This document shows positions 1-9,212 of a stretch of 64,000 nt of DNA, one piece after another (the stretch's first letter is position 1; every line of letters starts with the position of its first letter). This DNA is from an uncultured Prevotella sp. Lineage in GTDB: Bacteria; Bacteroidota; Bacteroidia; Bacteroidales; Bacteroidaceae. The notes under the pieces were generated by a model, which had not been told where the DNA came from, ran no database searches, and was given only the letters and a program-made list of their open reading frames with translations. The DNA is taken from the NCBI GenBank assembly GCA_947170725.1, contig CAMVUM010000001.1, positions 124,001 through 188,000 on the forward strand. Direction: 5' to 3'. A program made the position numbers and the translations under genes.

Positions 1-578
1 TTGAGCTCCTTGATCTTCTTCATGTCTCCTGACGACAGGGCCAGTCCGGCCAGTGCTCCGGTCAGTCCGCCGGTCAGAGCAGCTTTCTTGTCCTTGCTGA
101 GCAGACCCGCTGCCACACCGAGGGCGGCACCTCCGCCGACCTTTGCCAGTATGTTGCCGTAGGCTTTGAGGCGTGAGTTGATCATTTTCTGTGCCGTGTT
201 GACGTCACAAACCTTGTCATTCTTGTCGAACACGAGATAGTGGGAGCGCACGGTGCCGTCGTCATTGCGCAGCGTGTCGCCGTTTTCAGTCGTTTCATAT
301 ACCTTCTTGACCGTGTAGTGGGGCGCGTCGTCAATCAGATATTCCTTGTTGATTTTTGAAGAGTCAGAGTTTGCCTGTGTGGCGTCCTGTGTGGCGTTGG
401 TATCACCAACAAGGTTCGTGGTTATTTTATCCAGTTCTTTTGTGCCTTTGTCTATGGCCCTTGTTGCCTTGTCTATGCCTTTCGACAGTTTTTTGAAAAA
501 GCCTTGCGCCTGTACGTTTGGCGCAGCCAAAGCCAGCACTACGGCCATGACAAGGCTTTTGAAAGTTTGTTTTTTCAT
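1..578 (-). CDS. Exported glycine-zipper-like protein, 3' end outside window
   Basis: The reading frame opens with MKKQTFKSLVMAVVLALA, a Sec signal peptide ending near VQAQG, and stays open to the window edge (192 codons seen). A lysine-rich segment (about residues 28-50) is followed by a polar segment with TVKKVYETTENGDTLRND, and then by a glycine/alanine-rich stretch (about residues 150-185, KVGGGAALGVAAGLLSKDKK and GGLTGALAGLALSSG) that resembles a glycine-zipper membrane segment. It is the last visible gene of the minus-strand run headed by the tubulin-like protein, 33 bases after the preceding stop. The family is not recognised; membrane association is inferred from the glycine zipper. 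Confidence 0.75.
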   Translation of the reverse strand, partial: MKKQTFKSLVMAVVLALAAPNVQAQGFFKKLSKGIDKATRAIDKGTKELDKITTNLVGDTNATQDATQANSDSSKINKEYLIDDAPHYTVKKVYETTENGDTLRNDDGTVRSHYLVFDKNDKVCDVNTAQKMINSRLKAYGNILAKVGGGAALGVAAGLLSKDKKAALTGGLTGALAGLALSSGDMKKIKEL

Positions 579-611
579 TGTTGTTAAATGTTTTAGGATA
601 AAGAATATGTT

Positions 612-2207
612 TTATTTAGAGTACATTTTCAGCCTGAACTGCTTCTCCATATACGTTCCACGGGCCTGACGCTCCAGCTCGCCCCAACCCATATACTTGA
701 TTTTGACATCCTTGTTGTCTGTCGGGCGGAAGATGATACCTGTCGGCGGGTGCTGTCGGTTCAGCTCAATCTCGGCCTTGCCCTGTGCGTCGGAACGTCC
801 CACCTGGACGTAGTCCTGCTTGTGGGCATCGAGGTGCTTGCGGAACTTTCGGTCCGTCACGAAGGTTAGCGACGAAATCTGGTCGGTGCCGTAGTAGGCC
901 CAGAGTTCCACGCCAGGCATGGCGTTGCCCTCGTGGAGCGTCTTCCATTCGACAACGGTGAAGCGATACATGAGCGGCATGTTCTCCATGACCTTTTGGA
1001 GGACTTCTATGCGTGAGGTGTAGAACTCGTCCGGGTTGTAGTTGTTGAGTATCTGGAGGTAGTTGATGGCCGCTCCGGCGTAGCGCGCCACTTCCTGCTG
1101 CGTAGCCGTGCCGCCCTTCTTCAGCTCGTTATACTTTTTTATGGCCAGCACGGAATACTTGTTGTATTCGATGCACGAGTCGCAGTCGGAAATCATCTGG
1201 TTGATGGTCGGTTTCATGTTGAGCACGACGTCCTTTGCCGTCAGGGCGTTCATATAGGCAGCGCGGGCATCCTCGTATTTGCGTTGGGCGAAGAGCTTGC
1301 CTCCTTCGTTCATGAATGCGTTGCACTCGGTTACGAAAATCTCTTTCTCAACGACCATCGGCAATACGGCGTAGCACTTCTTCATGCGCGGGCCGAGGTC
1401 GCTGATGTCTATCGTCAGATGGTTTGTTCCTTCACCATAGATGTCTACGATTGTCAGTTCGGAGTAGATAGCGGCGGCTTCATTCTGGAGCGCAACCAGC
1501 TCGTCGATTCGGTCAAGGTCGGTGTCGGAGGCGTTGTCCATGTCCTGTTTGACCTTGTTGTCCAGTGCGGAGTGCTCCGCGGCCAGCGCTTCCATGTCTT
1601 TACGGGCTTTCTGCAGCACGGCCAGTGGCACAACAACAGAGGTTATGGTCACGTTGTTGTCGGCTTTGCTGATCTGCCGTGTTATCTTTGCCCCAAGTTT
1701 CGGAGAGCATGCCACCTGAAGATTGGCTATGGTTGTGGAAAATTCCAGTTCCGCTTCCGTAGCATTGAAGTGCACGTCCGTGGCAGTCGTCTGGTCGTCC
1801 TTGATAATAGGGTTTGCCACTCCTTCAACGCGATAGGCTATCATGAAATCGGGCTTCAGCGCCTGAACGAAATCCGTTTTGTCTACACTGCCTCGACGGC
1901 TCACCTCCACCTTCGGACGGTGGGTGTCCGTCGGCGACATGATGACAAAGTATTCGTAGTCACCGCTCCCGTTGCGGCCGTTCTGACGGATGGTCGGCCG
2001 TTCGCTGCCGCTCACCACATTGACGACGAGGTCCTTGTGGGGAGAGATAATGAGCAGTCCGTAGCCGCCGTCAAGGCTTTCGAACCGGTCGGCGTTGACT
2101 TCGCGGCTGCATGTGATGCGTTCCGTCTGCGCCGCCAGCGGGAGTGCCGTCACCAGAGCCGCCATCAGTGCGAAGAACGTGCGTGTCAGTCTTCTTGTTG
2201 TCTTCAT
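612..2207 (-). CDS. Exported protein of unknown function with helical-repeat middle and Ig-like C-terminus
   Basis: 531 residues from the ATG that begins MKTTRRLTRTFFALMAALV, a typical signal peptide ending LPLAAQ. A longer frame exists upstream but overlaps the preceding gene and would bury the signal. An N-terminal beta-rich part (about 25-220) is followed by a charged coiled segment (about 190-240, KARKDMEALAAEHSALDNKV) and a tetratricopeptide-like stretch (about 290-380, EGGKLFAQRKYEDARAAYMN). The C-terminus (about 420-500, GRSDAQGKAEIEL) looks like a carboxypeptidase-regulatory/Ig-like fold. It starts 19 bases after its neighbour's stop, in the tubulin-like operon. No function can be named; a periplasmic or outer-membrane scaffold is only a guess. 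Confidence 0.8.
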   Translation of the reverse strand: MKTTRRLTRTFFALMAALVTALPLAAQTERITCSREVNADRFESLDGGYGLLIISPHKDLVVNVVSGSERPTIRQNGRNGSGDYEYFVIMSPTDTHRPKVEVSRRGSVDKTDFVQALKPDFMIAYRVEGVANPIIKDDQTTATDVHFNATEAELEFSTTIANLQVACSPKLGAKITRQISKADNNVTITSVVVPLAVLQKARKDMEALAAEHSALDNKVKQDMDNASDTDLDRIDELVALQNEAAAIYSELTIVDIYGEGTNHLTIDISDLGPRMKKCYAVLPMVVEKEIFVTECNAFMNEGGKLFAQRKYEDARAAYMNALTAKDVVLNMKPTINQMISDCDSCIEYNKYSVLAIKKYNELKKGGTATQQEVARYAGAAINYLQILNNYNPDEFYTSRIEVLQKVMENMPLMYRFTVVEWKTLHEGNAMPGVELWAYYGTDQISSLTFVTDRKFRKHLDAHKQDYVQVGRSDAQGKAEIELNRQHPPTGIIFRPTDNKDVKIKYMGWGELERQARGTYMEKQFRLKMYSK

Positions 2208-2226
2208 AAACGTTGTTTGTCTTTGA

Positions 2227-3243
2227 TTAGAGGTCAAATCCTTCAAGCGTGGATATGTTGTCATCCGGCTTCTGTGTCATACCGCCTACTTTCTCCGGCT
2301 GCCATGTGCGGACGTGGATGATGGGGCTGCTGCCGTCCTTTGGGAATTCCCAAAGCAGGAAGAGATAGCCTTCGTCGCTGTAGTTGCTCGATTTCCACTC
2401 CTGACGCAGGCGCACACCGTATTTTGTCGGGTCTATGCGTGAGCGGGTGATGCCGGCACAGCCTCCGTTCTGGTTGTCGTCACCAATCTGCGTGAACTTG
2501 ACGTCAATCCACTTGTTGCGTGCGAAGGCGCGGCGCAGGTTGCTGATGTATTGCTGTTTGTTCTGCTTGGTGTATTCAACTTTGGCCTTTGCCGGCTGCA
2601 TCTCGGAGGGGCGTGACATCACGACCTTACCTGTGATGATGAGAGCGTCGTCGCTGAACATATTTTCGATGGTCTGGAGATCCTTCTGGTTGTATGCCGT
2701 GCGGAATCGCTCGATATACTGAAGGATAATCATCTGCTGCTCCTTTTCTACCACGGAACCACAGCGTTCCATGCTTTCGGATGTCTGTGCGTCGAGTGCA
2801 AGGCGGAAGTCGGTGATGTTTCCCTGTGCGTCAAATTCGACTACAGCTTCCTGATAGTTTCCCATGCCGAAGCCTTCATCCTCGGGAGTGATGATGAGCG
2901 GGATGTGGCTGACCATCATCGAGCCGTCTTTGAAAACCCATGCACGGTCTACAACTTCTTCGTCGTCACAGTAGAAGGGCGTTACGGCCCACAGGCGGAC
3001 GAGCGATTTCAGCGAAAAGTCGTCCATCGGAAGTCCGCGGGTGGTGAGTATGGTCTTGGCTTTCTGTGCACGGTTGATTTCCGTGAGCACCACTCCGAGG
3101 TTCCTTTCGGCCATGGCTATGGCTGCCGGACGTTCTGTCGTCTCGTCTGTCAGCAGGGTCACTGTCACTGCCGCACATCTGCCGTTGCCTGTCAGCAGTA
3201 AGCTGAAGAGTGCGGACAGGATGCATATCATTCTAATTTTCAT
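2227..3243 (-). CDS. Exported protein with NTF2/SnoaL-like domain
   Basis: 338 residues. MKIRMICILSALFSLLLTG forms a signal peptide ending near GRCAA. Residues about 165-290 (ILQYIERFRTAYNQKDLQTI, then MFSDDALIITG and a later RQEWKSSNYSDEGYLFLLWE) read as an NTF2/SnoaL-like cone fold, which binds small ligands or acts as a dimer module. No catalytic pattern is obvious. The N-terminal part (about 40-160) is unassigned. The gene is fourth of the five exported-protein genes visible downstream of the tubulin-like and MORN genes, 54 bases after the previous stop. The fold is a by-eye call; the role is unknown. Confidence 0.78.
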   Translation of the reverse strand: MKIRMICILSALFSLLLTGNGRCAAVTVTLLTDETTERPAAIAMAERNLGVVLTEINRAQKAKTILTTRGLPMDDFSLKSLVRLWAVTPFYCDDEEVVDRAWVFKDGSMMVSHIPLIITPEDEGFGMGNYQEAVVEFDAQGNITDFRLALDAQTSESMERCGSVVEKEQQMIILQYIERFRTAYNQKDLQTIENMFSDDALIITGKVVMSRPSEMQPAKAKVEYTKQNKQQYISNLRRAFARNKWIDVKFTQIGDDNQNGGCAGITRSRIDPTKYGVRLRQEWKSSNYSDEGYLFLLWEFPKDGSSPIIHVRTWQPEKVGGMTQKPDDNISTLEGFDL

Positions 3244-3297
3244 CTTTTGCTTTTATGTTTAAACCTATTCTGTTTCTTCGTTACCTATCAATTCCGT

Positions 3298-3993
3298 TCA
3301 TTCCGCCACCTCAAATCCGATGGCTCCGCATCCGCGGTAGTTGGCCACACCGTCGCTCTGTCCGGTGCTGATGTTCATTCTCTGTGTGCCAGGCGTGAGC
3401 ACCGCCACCACTTTTCCGGAGGTGTTGTAGATGGCCAGATAGCATGCGTCGGGGTTGGTCAGCTGTGCATAGCGTGCATAGTTCCTGACGCGCCCCTGGT
3501 TTTTCATTGTTTGCATCTTCTCAGCAAGAGCGGCATATTCAGTGCATGCGGCAAGCTCGCGGACGGCATCCGGAACAATCAGCGATACCGAAGAACCCTG
3601 CAGCTGGGCTGCCGTTGGATTGGGATTGGCTATCACTTGTGTGTTGTCGGCCGGCTGTATGTCGCTTTTCTTGACGTAGACGAACGACCGGTACATGTTT
3701 CCGCGCGGCAGGAGCATGGATGTCCAGAGTTCGCGCTTGTTGTTGACGACGAACGTGGGGCTGTTCTTGAGCTTCTTCTGATTGGCTGCCCACGTGTTGA
3801 TTTCTTCATACAGCATTTCCTCGGCCAGGTCCTTGGCTTCGCTTTCCGTCTCTGCGGTGGCCTCGGCATAGATGTACTGGCTGTTTTTCTTGATGCTGTT
3901 GATTTGCTTTTTGGCCTCTTCCACGTCGTCGGCATGGACGTATGATGTGGTCAGCAGCATCAGTGCGGCTGTTAATATGGTTCTCGCTTTCAT
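3298..3993 (-). CDS. Exported LPP20-like protein
   Basis: 231 residues with a signal peptide (MKARTILTAALMLLTTSYVHA). Residues about 35-65 (YIYAEATAETESEAKDLAEE) match the pattern of LPP20/FlgT-type domains, in which small residues alternate along a helix that packs on a beta sheet. The C-terminal part (about 170-231, ACYLAIYNTSGKVVAVLTPG) is a separate small beta domain. Its ATG overlaps the stop of the upstream gene by four bases (ATGA), so the two are probably translationally coupled. LPP20-like proteins are often envelope proteins; the specific role is unknown. Confidence 0.75.
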   Translation of the reverse strand: MKARTILTAALMLLTTSYVHADDVEEAKKQINSIKKNSQYIYAEATAETESEAKDLAEEMLYEEINTWAANQKKLKNSPTFVVNNKRELWTSMLLPRGNMYRSFVYVKKSDIQPADNTQVIANPNPTAAQLQGSSVSLIVPDAVRELAACTEYAALAEKMQTMKNQGRVRNYARYAQLTNPDACYLAIYNTSGKVVAVLTPGTQRMNISTGQSDGVANYRGCGAIGFEVAE

Positions 3994-5135
3994 TTTCTTT
4001 TGTCGTTTTGGTCTGATTGAAAAAACTTCTCCGTCACGTTCTGCAACGGGATATAGACATACGCGGTGGCTTTCGCGGCATTGGCGGTGGCTTTCGCGGC
4101 ATTGTCACCGGATTCTTTCAGGATTGCCGTGGGGAAGTCGATGCTGAGCACGTGGTTGCACGCCATCTTCTCGTTGAGGGCAAACAGGGTTCCTGTGAGC
4201 CGCTGCCCGTCGTTGGTCTTGACGCCGAAATAAAGCTTGCAGCCTTCCGCCAGACAGTAGCTGACAAACTGCTGTATCGTCACGGCGACCTTGCTGCTCT
4301 TATATCCGTATCGGTCGATGGTAAGGTCGAGCGGAATCGGGCGTCCGTAACATCCGGTAAGCATTATGTTGGCCACGCTCTGACGGGGCTTTGAGGCGTC
4401 GGCCACGAGGCGTCGGTGTCCGCCACGTTCCGTCAGATAGACGTCACCGCGTATCATTTCGCTCATGAACGTTCCTCCGTCGACAATCAGCAGTCCTTCC
4501 GAACGGGCCGCTTTGGCCTTGTCCCAGTCTCCGATGAACTCGTCACCGTTCATGGGAATGATGCGTTGGAGGTCGCGCTCGAAGATTTCTTCCAGCTCAA
4601 TGGCATTGGCTCCGGCCAGCAGCTGACAGTCGGCCGGTATGGTGATGCTGAGTGTCCGGGCGCCCGCCGTCCATTTCAGGCGGTACATACGGCGTGTGAT
4701 TGTCTCGATGCTGAAAGCCGCATCGGCCGCCATCGTGTGGAGCATGCTGATGTTTCCGGCCGTCGTGACAACCTTGTCGATGTCCATCCTCGCCGCCGGT
4801 GTGCGTCCGTCGAGGCTTAAATCGAGTTCGAGGAGATAGCGTTCTATGAAGTTGAAGATCGGAGAAGAGCCGTAGGCCTCCATCAGTTGCGGTGAGAAGA
4901 GGCTGTAACCGATGTGGGATATGTCACCGAAAGAATTTGTGCGGATACGCAACGGCCGTCCCCTGAACGTATAGGTGCTGTCGTCGCACATTCCCGCTGC
5001 CGCCTCCTCAGGCAGTGACAGACCGGCCGCACGGGCCATGTCTGCCAGCCGTTGGGTGTGGTAGCGGGTGGCGGCCGGCGCTATCTGTGCGCAGGCCGCC
5101 ACCATCAGCAATGTGATGGCAATGCGGCGGAACAT
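3990..5135 (-). CDS. Exported protein of unknown function with C-terminal heptapeptide repeat
   Basis: 381 residues from an ATG whose A is the last base of the upstream stop codon (TGATG). A GTG three bases earlier is possible but less likely. The N-terminus MFRRIAITLLMVAACAQIAPAA is a signal peptide. The body has no recognisable domain and contains alternating hydrophobic strands and three scattered cysteines. Near the C-terminus (about residues 345-358) the heptapeptide NAAKATA occurs twice through an exact 21-bp duplication, followed by YVYIPLQNVTEKFF. The gene is tightly packed between the MORN protein and the LPP20-like protein, so a shared envelope function is likely. Confidence 0.75.
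   Translation of the reverse strand: MFRRIAITLLMVAACAQIAPAATRYHTQRLADMARAAGLSLPEEAAAGMCDDSTYTFRGRPLRIRTNSFGDISHIGYSLFSPQLMEAYGSSPIFNFIERYLLELDLSLDGRTPAARMDIDKVVTTAGNISMLHTMAADAAFSIETITRRMYRLKWTAGARTLSITIPADCQLLAGANAIELEEIFERDLQRIIPMNGDEFIGDWDKAKAARSEGLLIVDGGTFMSEMIRGDVYLTERGGHRRLVADASKPRQSVANIMLTGCYGRPIPLDLTIDRYGYKSSKVAVTIQQFVSYCLAEGCKLYFGVKTNDGQRLTGTLFALNEKMACNHVLSIDFPTAILKESGDNAAKATANAAKATAYVYIPLQNVTEKFFQSDQNDKRK
4063..4103 (-). repeat. 21-bp in-frame tandem duplication
   Basis: Two 20-base copies lie exactly 21 bases apart and encode a doubled NAAKATA heptapeptide without breaking the reading frame. This is a length-variable site inside the exported-protein gene. Confidence 0.85.
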
Positions 5136-5794
5136 CACGGCTTGACAGCTGTCACGTTGCCATCGTGAGTCCAGTATCCGATGCTGCTTATCCGGCCCTC
5201 ACGGAAGTCGCCTTCAAACGTGTCGCCCGGGCTTGCCACAAAGTCCTTAGAGTTTACAATCTTGTGAGATTGGGTGTAGGTGATGGTTCCGTGGCCGTGA
5301 GGCTGACCGTTCTTCAGGTCGCCCGTGTAGCGTCCGTAACCCAGATTGACCGTGCCGTGACCGTTCTTCGGCTGTGCTGCCGGTGTGGTCTTGGGCTTCT
5401 CCGGAGTTGCTGTTGTCTGCGTCTCGTCCTTCTTCGGCTCCTCAACGGCAGGCTTCTCCTCGGCCTGTACGGCTGCGGTCGTGTCGGGCTTGGCTACGTC
5501 TGCGCTGTCGACGGGTGCTGCGACTTCCGTCTCGGGCGCATTCTTTGCCTTGTCGTCACCGGAGAGTCCGAAGTAGAGACCCGCTCCGCCGCCGAGCAGA
5601 GCCACTGCGGCTGCGGCGATGATGATTTTCTTCTTATTGTCACCCTTGCCGCCGCCGTTGCTTTTTCCGGCTGCCACTTCTTCGAGATGCTGGTGGCACA
5701 ACGGGCACTCGAACTCCTCGCCGGCGGCCACTTCCACCTCTTGTTTATAGTTATCGCAATCGATGTTGATACACTTTCCTACTTTCTTTGCCAT
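5135..5794 (-). CDS. Zinc-ribbon, single-pass membrane protein with MORN repeats
   Basis: 219 residues. The N-terminus holds a cytoplasmic zinc-ribbon (CINIDCDNYK ... FECPLCHQHL, about residues 8-40). A lysine-flanked transmembrane helix follows (about 55-77, KKIIIAAAAVALLGGGAG), then a long Thr/Pro/Glu/Ala-rich linker (80-145), and finally MORN-type beta repeats (about 148-205, GRYTGDLKNGQPHGHGTITY and DTFEGDFREGRI). The layout suggests a cytoplasmic metal-binding head joined through the inner membrane to a periplasmic MORN domain. It follows the tubulin-like gene by 26 bases and is the best candidate to link that GTPase to the exported proteins downstream. This linkage is inferred from gene order and topology. 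Confidence 0.85.
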   Translation of the reverse strand: MAKKVGKCINIDCDNYKQEVEVAAGEEFECPLCHQHLEEVAAGKSNGGGKGDNKKKIIIAAAAVALLGGGAGLYFGLSGDDKAKNAPETEVAAPVDSADVAKPDTTAAVQAEEKPAVEEPKKDETQTTATPEKPKTTPAAQPKNGHGTVNLGYGRYTGDLKNGQPHGHGTITYTQSHKIVNSKDFVASPGDTFEGDFREGRISSIGYWTHDGNVTAVKP

Positions 5795-5820
5795 AATATA
5801 ATAATGTGTTAATTGATTGG

Positions 5821-8800
5821 TTACAGTTTCAAATCATTGTCACAGAGCTTCTCTGCCGCCTTGTTGAAGGCCACGAACTCCGGATTGTTGTCGTTTCCGC
5901 CGACGAGCGGGAGCAGAACGTTGTCCAGAACATCGCCCATCTTCAGCATCAGTTCGTTCTTCTTTTCAATGTGCTTGTAGTTGGCGGTCATCTCCTCTTC
6001 GACAGCCTTGCGCAGTGCTGCGGCATCTATGGCGCGCGTGGTGCGGCTCAGTTCGTTGAGCGTAGCAATCATATCGTCGCCGACGTTAATCCAGCGGCTC
6101 ACACGTCCCATGCGGTTTTTCTCACCGGCAAATGCCATTGTCTTCTCACCAGTCTCGACGTCCTCGCGTTCAACGAAGATATTGCCCATGGCGTATGCCA
6201 GCAGAACGACGGGCATAAGCTCCTTCCGGATTGTTCCGGGGGCTTTGGCGAAGAGTTCCGGCAGCGGTTTGGAGAAGCTCTCGGTGTGGACAACCATGCG
6301 GTTCACGTCGTTGCGCACGAGCATGTCATACTTCTCCTTGAGCACGCGGACGTTGTCGACATAGCGGAGCGGGAAACCGCTGTGGGCCGTAACGACCACA
6401 ATCTGGTTTGTCTTGAAGTTCTCCGAAACGTCGTTGTCCTTGTTGAACGGAATCGTTCCGCTTTCGCCGAAGGCGCGGATGAAGTCCTCGCGGAACTGAT
6501 CGTCGTCCTCGAATTTCGGCAGCGAGAGCTGGATTATCTTCTGATGGTTGGCGGCTGTCTCGGGACTTCCCTTTCCCTCTTCCGAGCCGTTGAACGTAAG
6601 GAAGCTCTGCGACGAGTTGTACAGTTCCTTGAGGAAGCTGTTCATTTTCTCCGGTGTGCTGCAGTTGGTCGTGCGCAGCTTGTCGAGGATGTTCACCTTG
6701 ACGAGTCTCTGGTTGGGGTTGGCCGTCGAGAAATTGTCCATTTCGTTGCGGGCGTTCTCGATACAGGTCTTCAGCGTGACGCTCTGGAGCGTTCCGATGT
6801 TGACCTTGTTGCTCAGCACGGAGAACGAAACGTCGCTCGAACCGGCTGCCTCGATGATGCGTGCGCGCAGGTTGGTGGCGTACTCATCCTGCTTCTTCTG
6901 ATTGCGGAGGAATCCGACGACAGTCTGACGGACGAGTTTCGGGTCATATTCCTTGATGACTTCGCGCTGCATGCTGGTCACGTCGGCGTCGCTCAGCTTA
7001 CATTTATCCTCGGCCTGCTTCTTCATGATGTCGGCAAATTCTGCCAGAGTCTTGCGGAACGGGTCGATGCTGTTGACGTTGAGCAACATGAGCATGGTCT
7101 TGATTTCCGTCAGCAGCTTCACGGCGAAGCCGTAGGCAATGACCTGAGTCTGGAGCGTCATCTGCTCACGCTTGGCGTCGGCGAAACGTCCGAAGGTCTT
7201 TGTCGAAGCGTTTGTCACGGCGTCGCGTATCCATCCGATGTTGTTCCAGTCGTTGCGGATAGCCTTTATCTGCTCGGCCAGGTCTTCCGTGAGGTATGTG
7301 GAGCGTTTTGACATCTTCGACGTCATATCCTCGATGCGCTTCTCGCAGTTGTCGATGAGCAGGCTGACATACTTGTGGACTTCCAGTATTGACATCTTTC
7401 CGTCTTTCCAGCGCGTGAAGAGATTGTTCTCTATGCGGCGGCATATCTCCTCGGCTAATCCCGGGATTTCGCTTTCGTATTCTTGATAGAACCCCTTGAC
7501 GCCCTTTCCGCGGTACATACTGTCGTAGAACTTCTCGCAGACCTGATTGAATTCCTGCAGCCATTCCTTTTTGGGGTGCTCGGCTTCGACGTCCTGCTTG
7601 TAGCGGTCGATATAGAACTCCCATCCCGAGACAATCGGCTTCCAGTTCTTCACGTGGTCCTTGATGCTCGGCAGTGGCTTGCCCAGAGTCAGATATTCCT
7701 CCGAGAGAAGGTTGCTCTCGACCTCTTCGGGGATAGAGATGGTCTCCTTATATGACTTTCCGACCATGTCTTCGGTGCACTCGTCGATGAATCCGCGTGC
7801 GTCGTCCCACTGTCCGTGGAGCATTTGGAGCGAAGCCTGACGGGCGAAATTGTATGCACCGTATTCAACGACTTCCGTCTCGGGATATTCTATGCGCTTG
7901 ACACCGAAGGTCATGAAGCGGCGGCTGTGAACCGGCTCGTGGGTCTCGTTCTCCTCGGGGAGCATGCCGTTGTTCTCGTTTGTCTCCAGACGGGCCATCT
8001 TGCCGCCGTTCAGCATGCCTGATGCGACAACTTTCTGGAAAATGAAGTCGCCGACGATTCCGGGCAGAACCTTGTGTAGGTGAACCTCCTTGCCGGCCTC
8101 GTTGACGTTGGTGAAGAGATAGGCCATGTCGAAAGCGTCCTGTCCTTTGAGCAGCCGTCGCACGTTTCCGTACTCGTCGGTGTTGCCCTTGACGTCGGTC
8201 GGGAAGTAGCGTCCCACGGACATTGCGTTCAGCTCCAGCAGTGCGGCATAGCCGTTGGGCTGATAGAAGCGGTTGCTGTCCTCTCCTCCAGGAATCTGGA
8301 TGATGGTTTCGGGAACGTAGAGGTAGAGCTGAATCTTGAACGACGTGCGGTTGTCGCCCGTGCGCTGGAACTCGTTGCGCACCTGGGTTACGGCGTCGAC
8401 GATTGAGCCGGAGCCCGTTCCGCCGCCGAGTCCGGCGCAGATGTGGAACGTCACGTCGTTGGAGTCTTCACGCTCCTTGAGTGCGCGCACACGTGAGTGT
8501 ACCTGTCCCACGAACGTGTTCTGCGGCAGTCCGCACATGTTGTTGGCTATGAGCATACGGCCGAACCGGCGGCGCTGTCCGCCGATGCCTTCGCTGATGA
8601 TGGCTCCGATGCCTTCGTTGAGCATGGCCTGGTCCTTTCGGTTGATGAACGACTGTATTCCGGGATATGAATCCAGATTTGTGAGTACGCCGGAGCCAAT
8701 ACCGTTGATGGACAGACGCTGTGCGGGAGACAGCTGTACGGAAGCTCCAAGCGTCTGCCAGTCGCTCGCGTTGTTGAGGTCAGCCAGGCTTGAGTCTACG

Positions 8801-8928
8801 TAGAGAAACTCTATGTTGGCGTCGCCTTGTGGGGTGTTTGAACGGAACTCTTCATAAATGCGCTTGCGCAGGGCACACAGGATGGAACCTCCGGTTCCTC
8901 CAAGTCCGATAATGAGATGGTTTGCCAT
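5821..8928 (-). CDS. Large tubulin/FtsZ-like GTPase (Tubulin_2 type)
   Basis: 1035 residues, no signal peptide and no membrane span, so cytoplasmic. The first loop LIIGLGGTGGSIL (residues 5-17) and the tubulin signature AGLGGGTGSGS (about 164-174) are the nucleotide-binding motifs of the tubulin/FtsZ superfamily. The protein is more than twice the size of FtsZ; the extra C-terminal half is largely helical with charged segments. This matches the large bacterial FtsZ-like families (Tubulin_2 / FtsZl type) predicted to act in membrane remodelling. It is first in a run of seven minus-strand genes, followed by a membrane-anchored MORN protein and five exported proteins. GTP binding is well supported by the motifs; polymerisation and the system's purpose are inference. 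Confidence 0.88.
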   Translation of the reverse strand: MANHLIIGLGGTGGSILCALRKRIYEEFRSNTPQGDANIEFLYVDSSLADLNNASDWQTLGASVQLSPAQRLSINGIGSGVLTNLDSYPGIQSFINRKDQAMLNEGIGAIISEGIGGQRRRFGRMLIANNMCGLPQNTFVGQVHSRVRALKEREDSNDVTFHICAGLGGGTGSGSIVDAVTQVRNEFQRTGDNRTSFKIQLYLYVPETIIQIPGGEDSNRFYQPNGYAALLELNAMSVGRYFPTDVKGNTDEYGNVRRLLKGQDAFDMAYLFTNVNEAGKEVHLHKVLPGIVGDFIFQKVVASGMLNGGKMARLETNENNGMLPEENETHEPVHSRRFMTFGVKRIEYPETEVVEYGAYNFARQASLQMLHGQWDDARGFIDECTEDMVGKSYKETISIPEEVESNLLSEEYLTLGKPLPSIKDHVKNWKPIVSGWEFYIDRYKQDVEAEHPKKEWLQEFNQVCEKFYDSMYRGKGVKGFYQEYESEIPGLAEEICRRIENNLFTRWKDGKMSILEVHKYVSLLIDNCEKRIEDMTSKMSKRSTYLTEDLAEQIKAIRNDWNNIGWIRDAVTNASTKTFGRFADAKREQMTLQTQVIAYGFAVKLLTEIKTMLMLLNVNSIDPFRKTLAEFADIMKKQAEDKCKLSDADVTSMQREVIKEYDPKLVRQTVVGFLRNQKKQDEYATNLRARIIEAAGSSDVSFSVLSNKVNIGTLQSVTLKTCIENARNEMDNFSTANPNQRLVKVNILDKLRTTNCSTPEKMNSFLKELYNSSQSFLTFNGSEEGKGSPETAANHQKIIQLSLPKFEDDDQFREDFIRAFGESGTIPFNKDNDVSENFKTNQIVVVTAHSGFPLRYVDNVRVLKEKYDMLVRNDVNRMVVHTESFSKPLPELFAKAPGTIRKELMPVVLLAYAMGNIFVEREDVETGEKTMAFAGEKNRMGRVSRWINVGDDMIATLNELSRTTRAIDAAALRKAVEEEMTANYKHIEKKNELMLKMGDVLDNVLLPLVGGNDNNPEFVAFNKAAEKLCDNDLKL

Positions 8929-9100
8929 GTCGTATTGTTTTTATTTATGTTATTAATTGATATTGTTTTATCGTAAGATGTGAAAGGGACGTAAACTCCG
9001 GAAACGGGAAGTCGAGGTGATGATAGTTGGCCGGCAGTCCGGCTTCCGCTATATTCTCATGTTTTCCTTTAGCCGTATTGTATTTCTGTTTCCGGCTACT

Positions 9101-9166
9101 TTGTCATTTCTCCGACAGCCGATTGTCATTTCTCCGGCAGCTGATTGTCATTTCTCCGATTGTTGT
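9101..9166. repeat. Three 22-bp tandem repeats upstream of the tubulin-like operon
   Basis: Three consecutive 22-base units share the core TTGTCATTTCTCCG followed by a variable tail. The unit equals about two helical turns, so a protein could bind all copies on the same DNA face. They lie about 170-240 bases upstream of the tubulin-like start codon and are candidate operator sites. Confidence 0.75.
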
Positions 9167-9212
9167 TATTCATCTTTCCGCCATGTGCGTGTCTCTGTTT
9201 TGGAGGATTTCT

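Noticed and set aside
1284..2321. Long plus-strand frame of 345 codons opposite the exported-protein gene
   Set aside because: It is antisense to a gene with a clear signal peptide and operon context; its own translation has no start signal or recognisable domain and is Cys/His/Arg-rich as expected of a shadow.
5806..7311. Plus-strand frame of 501 codons
   Set aside because: Antisense to the tubulin-like gene, which has exact GTP-binding motifs; the shadow has none.
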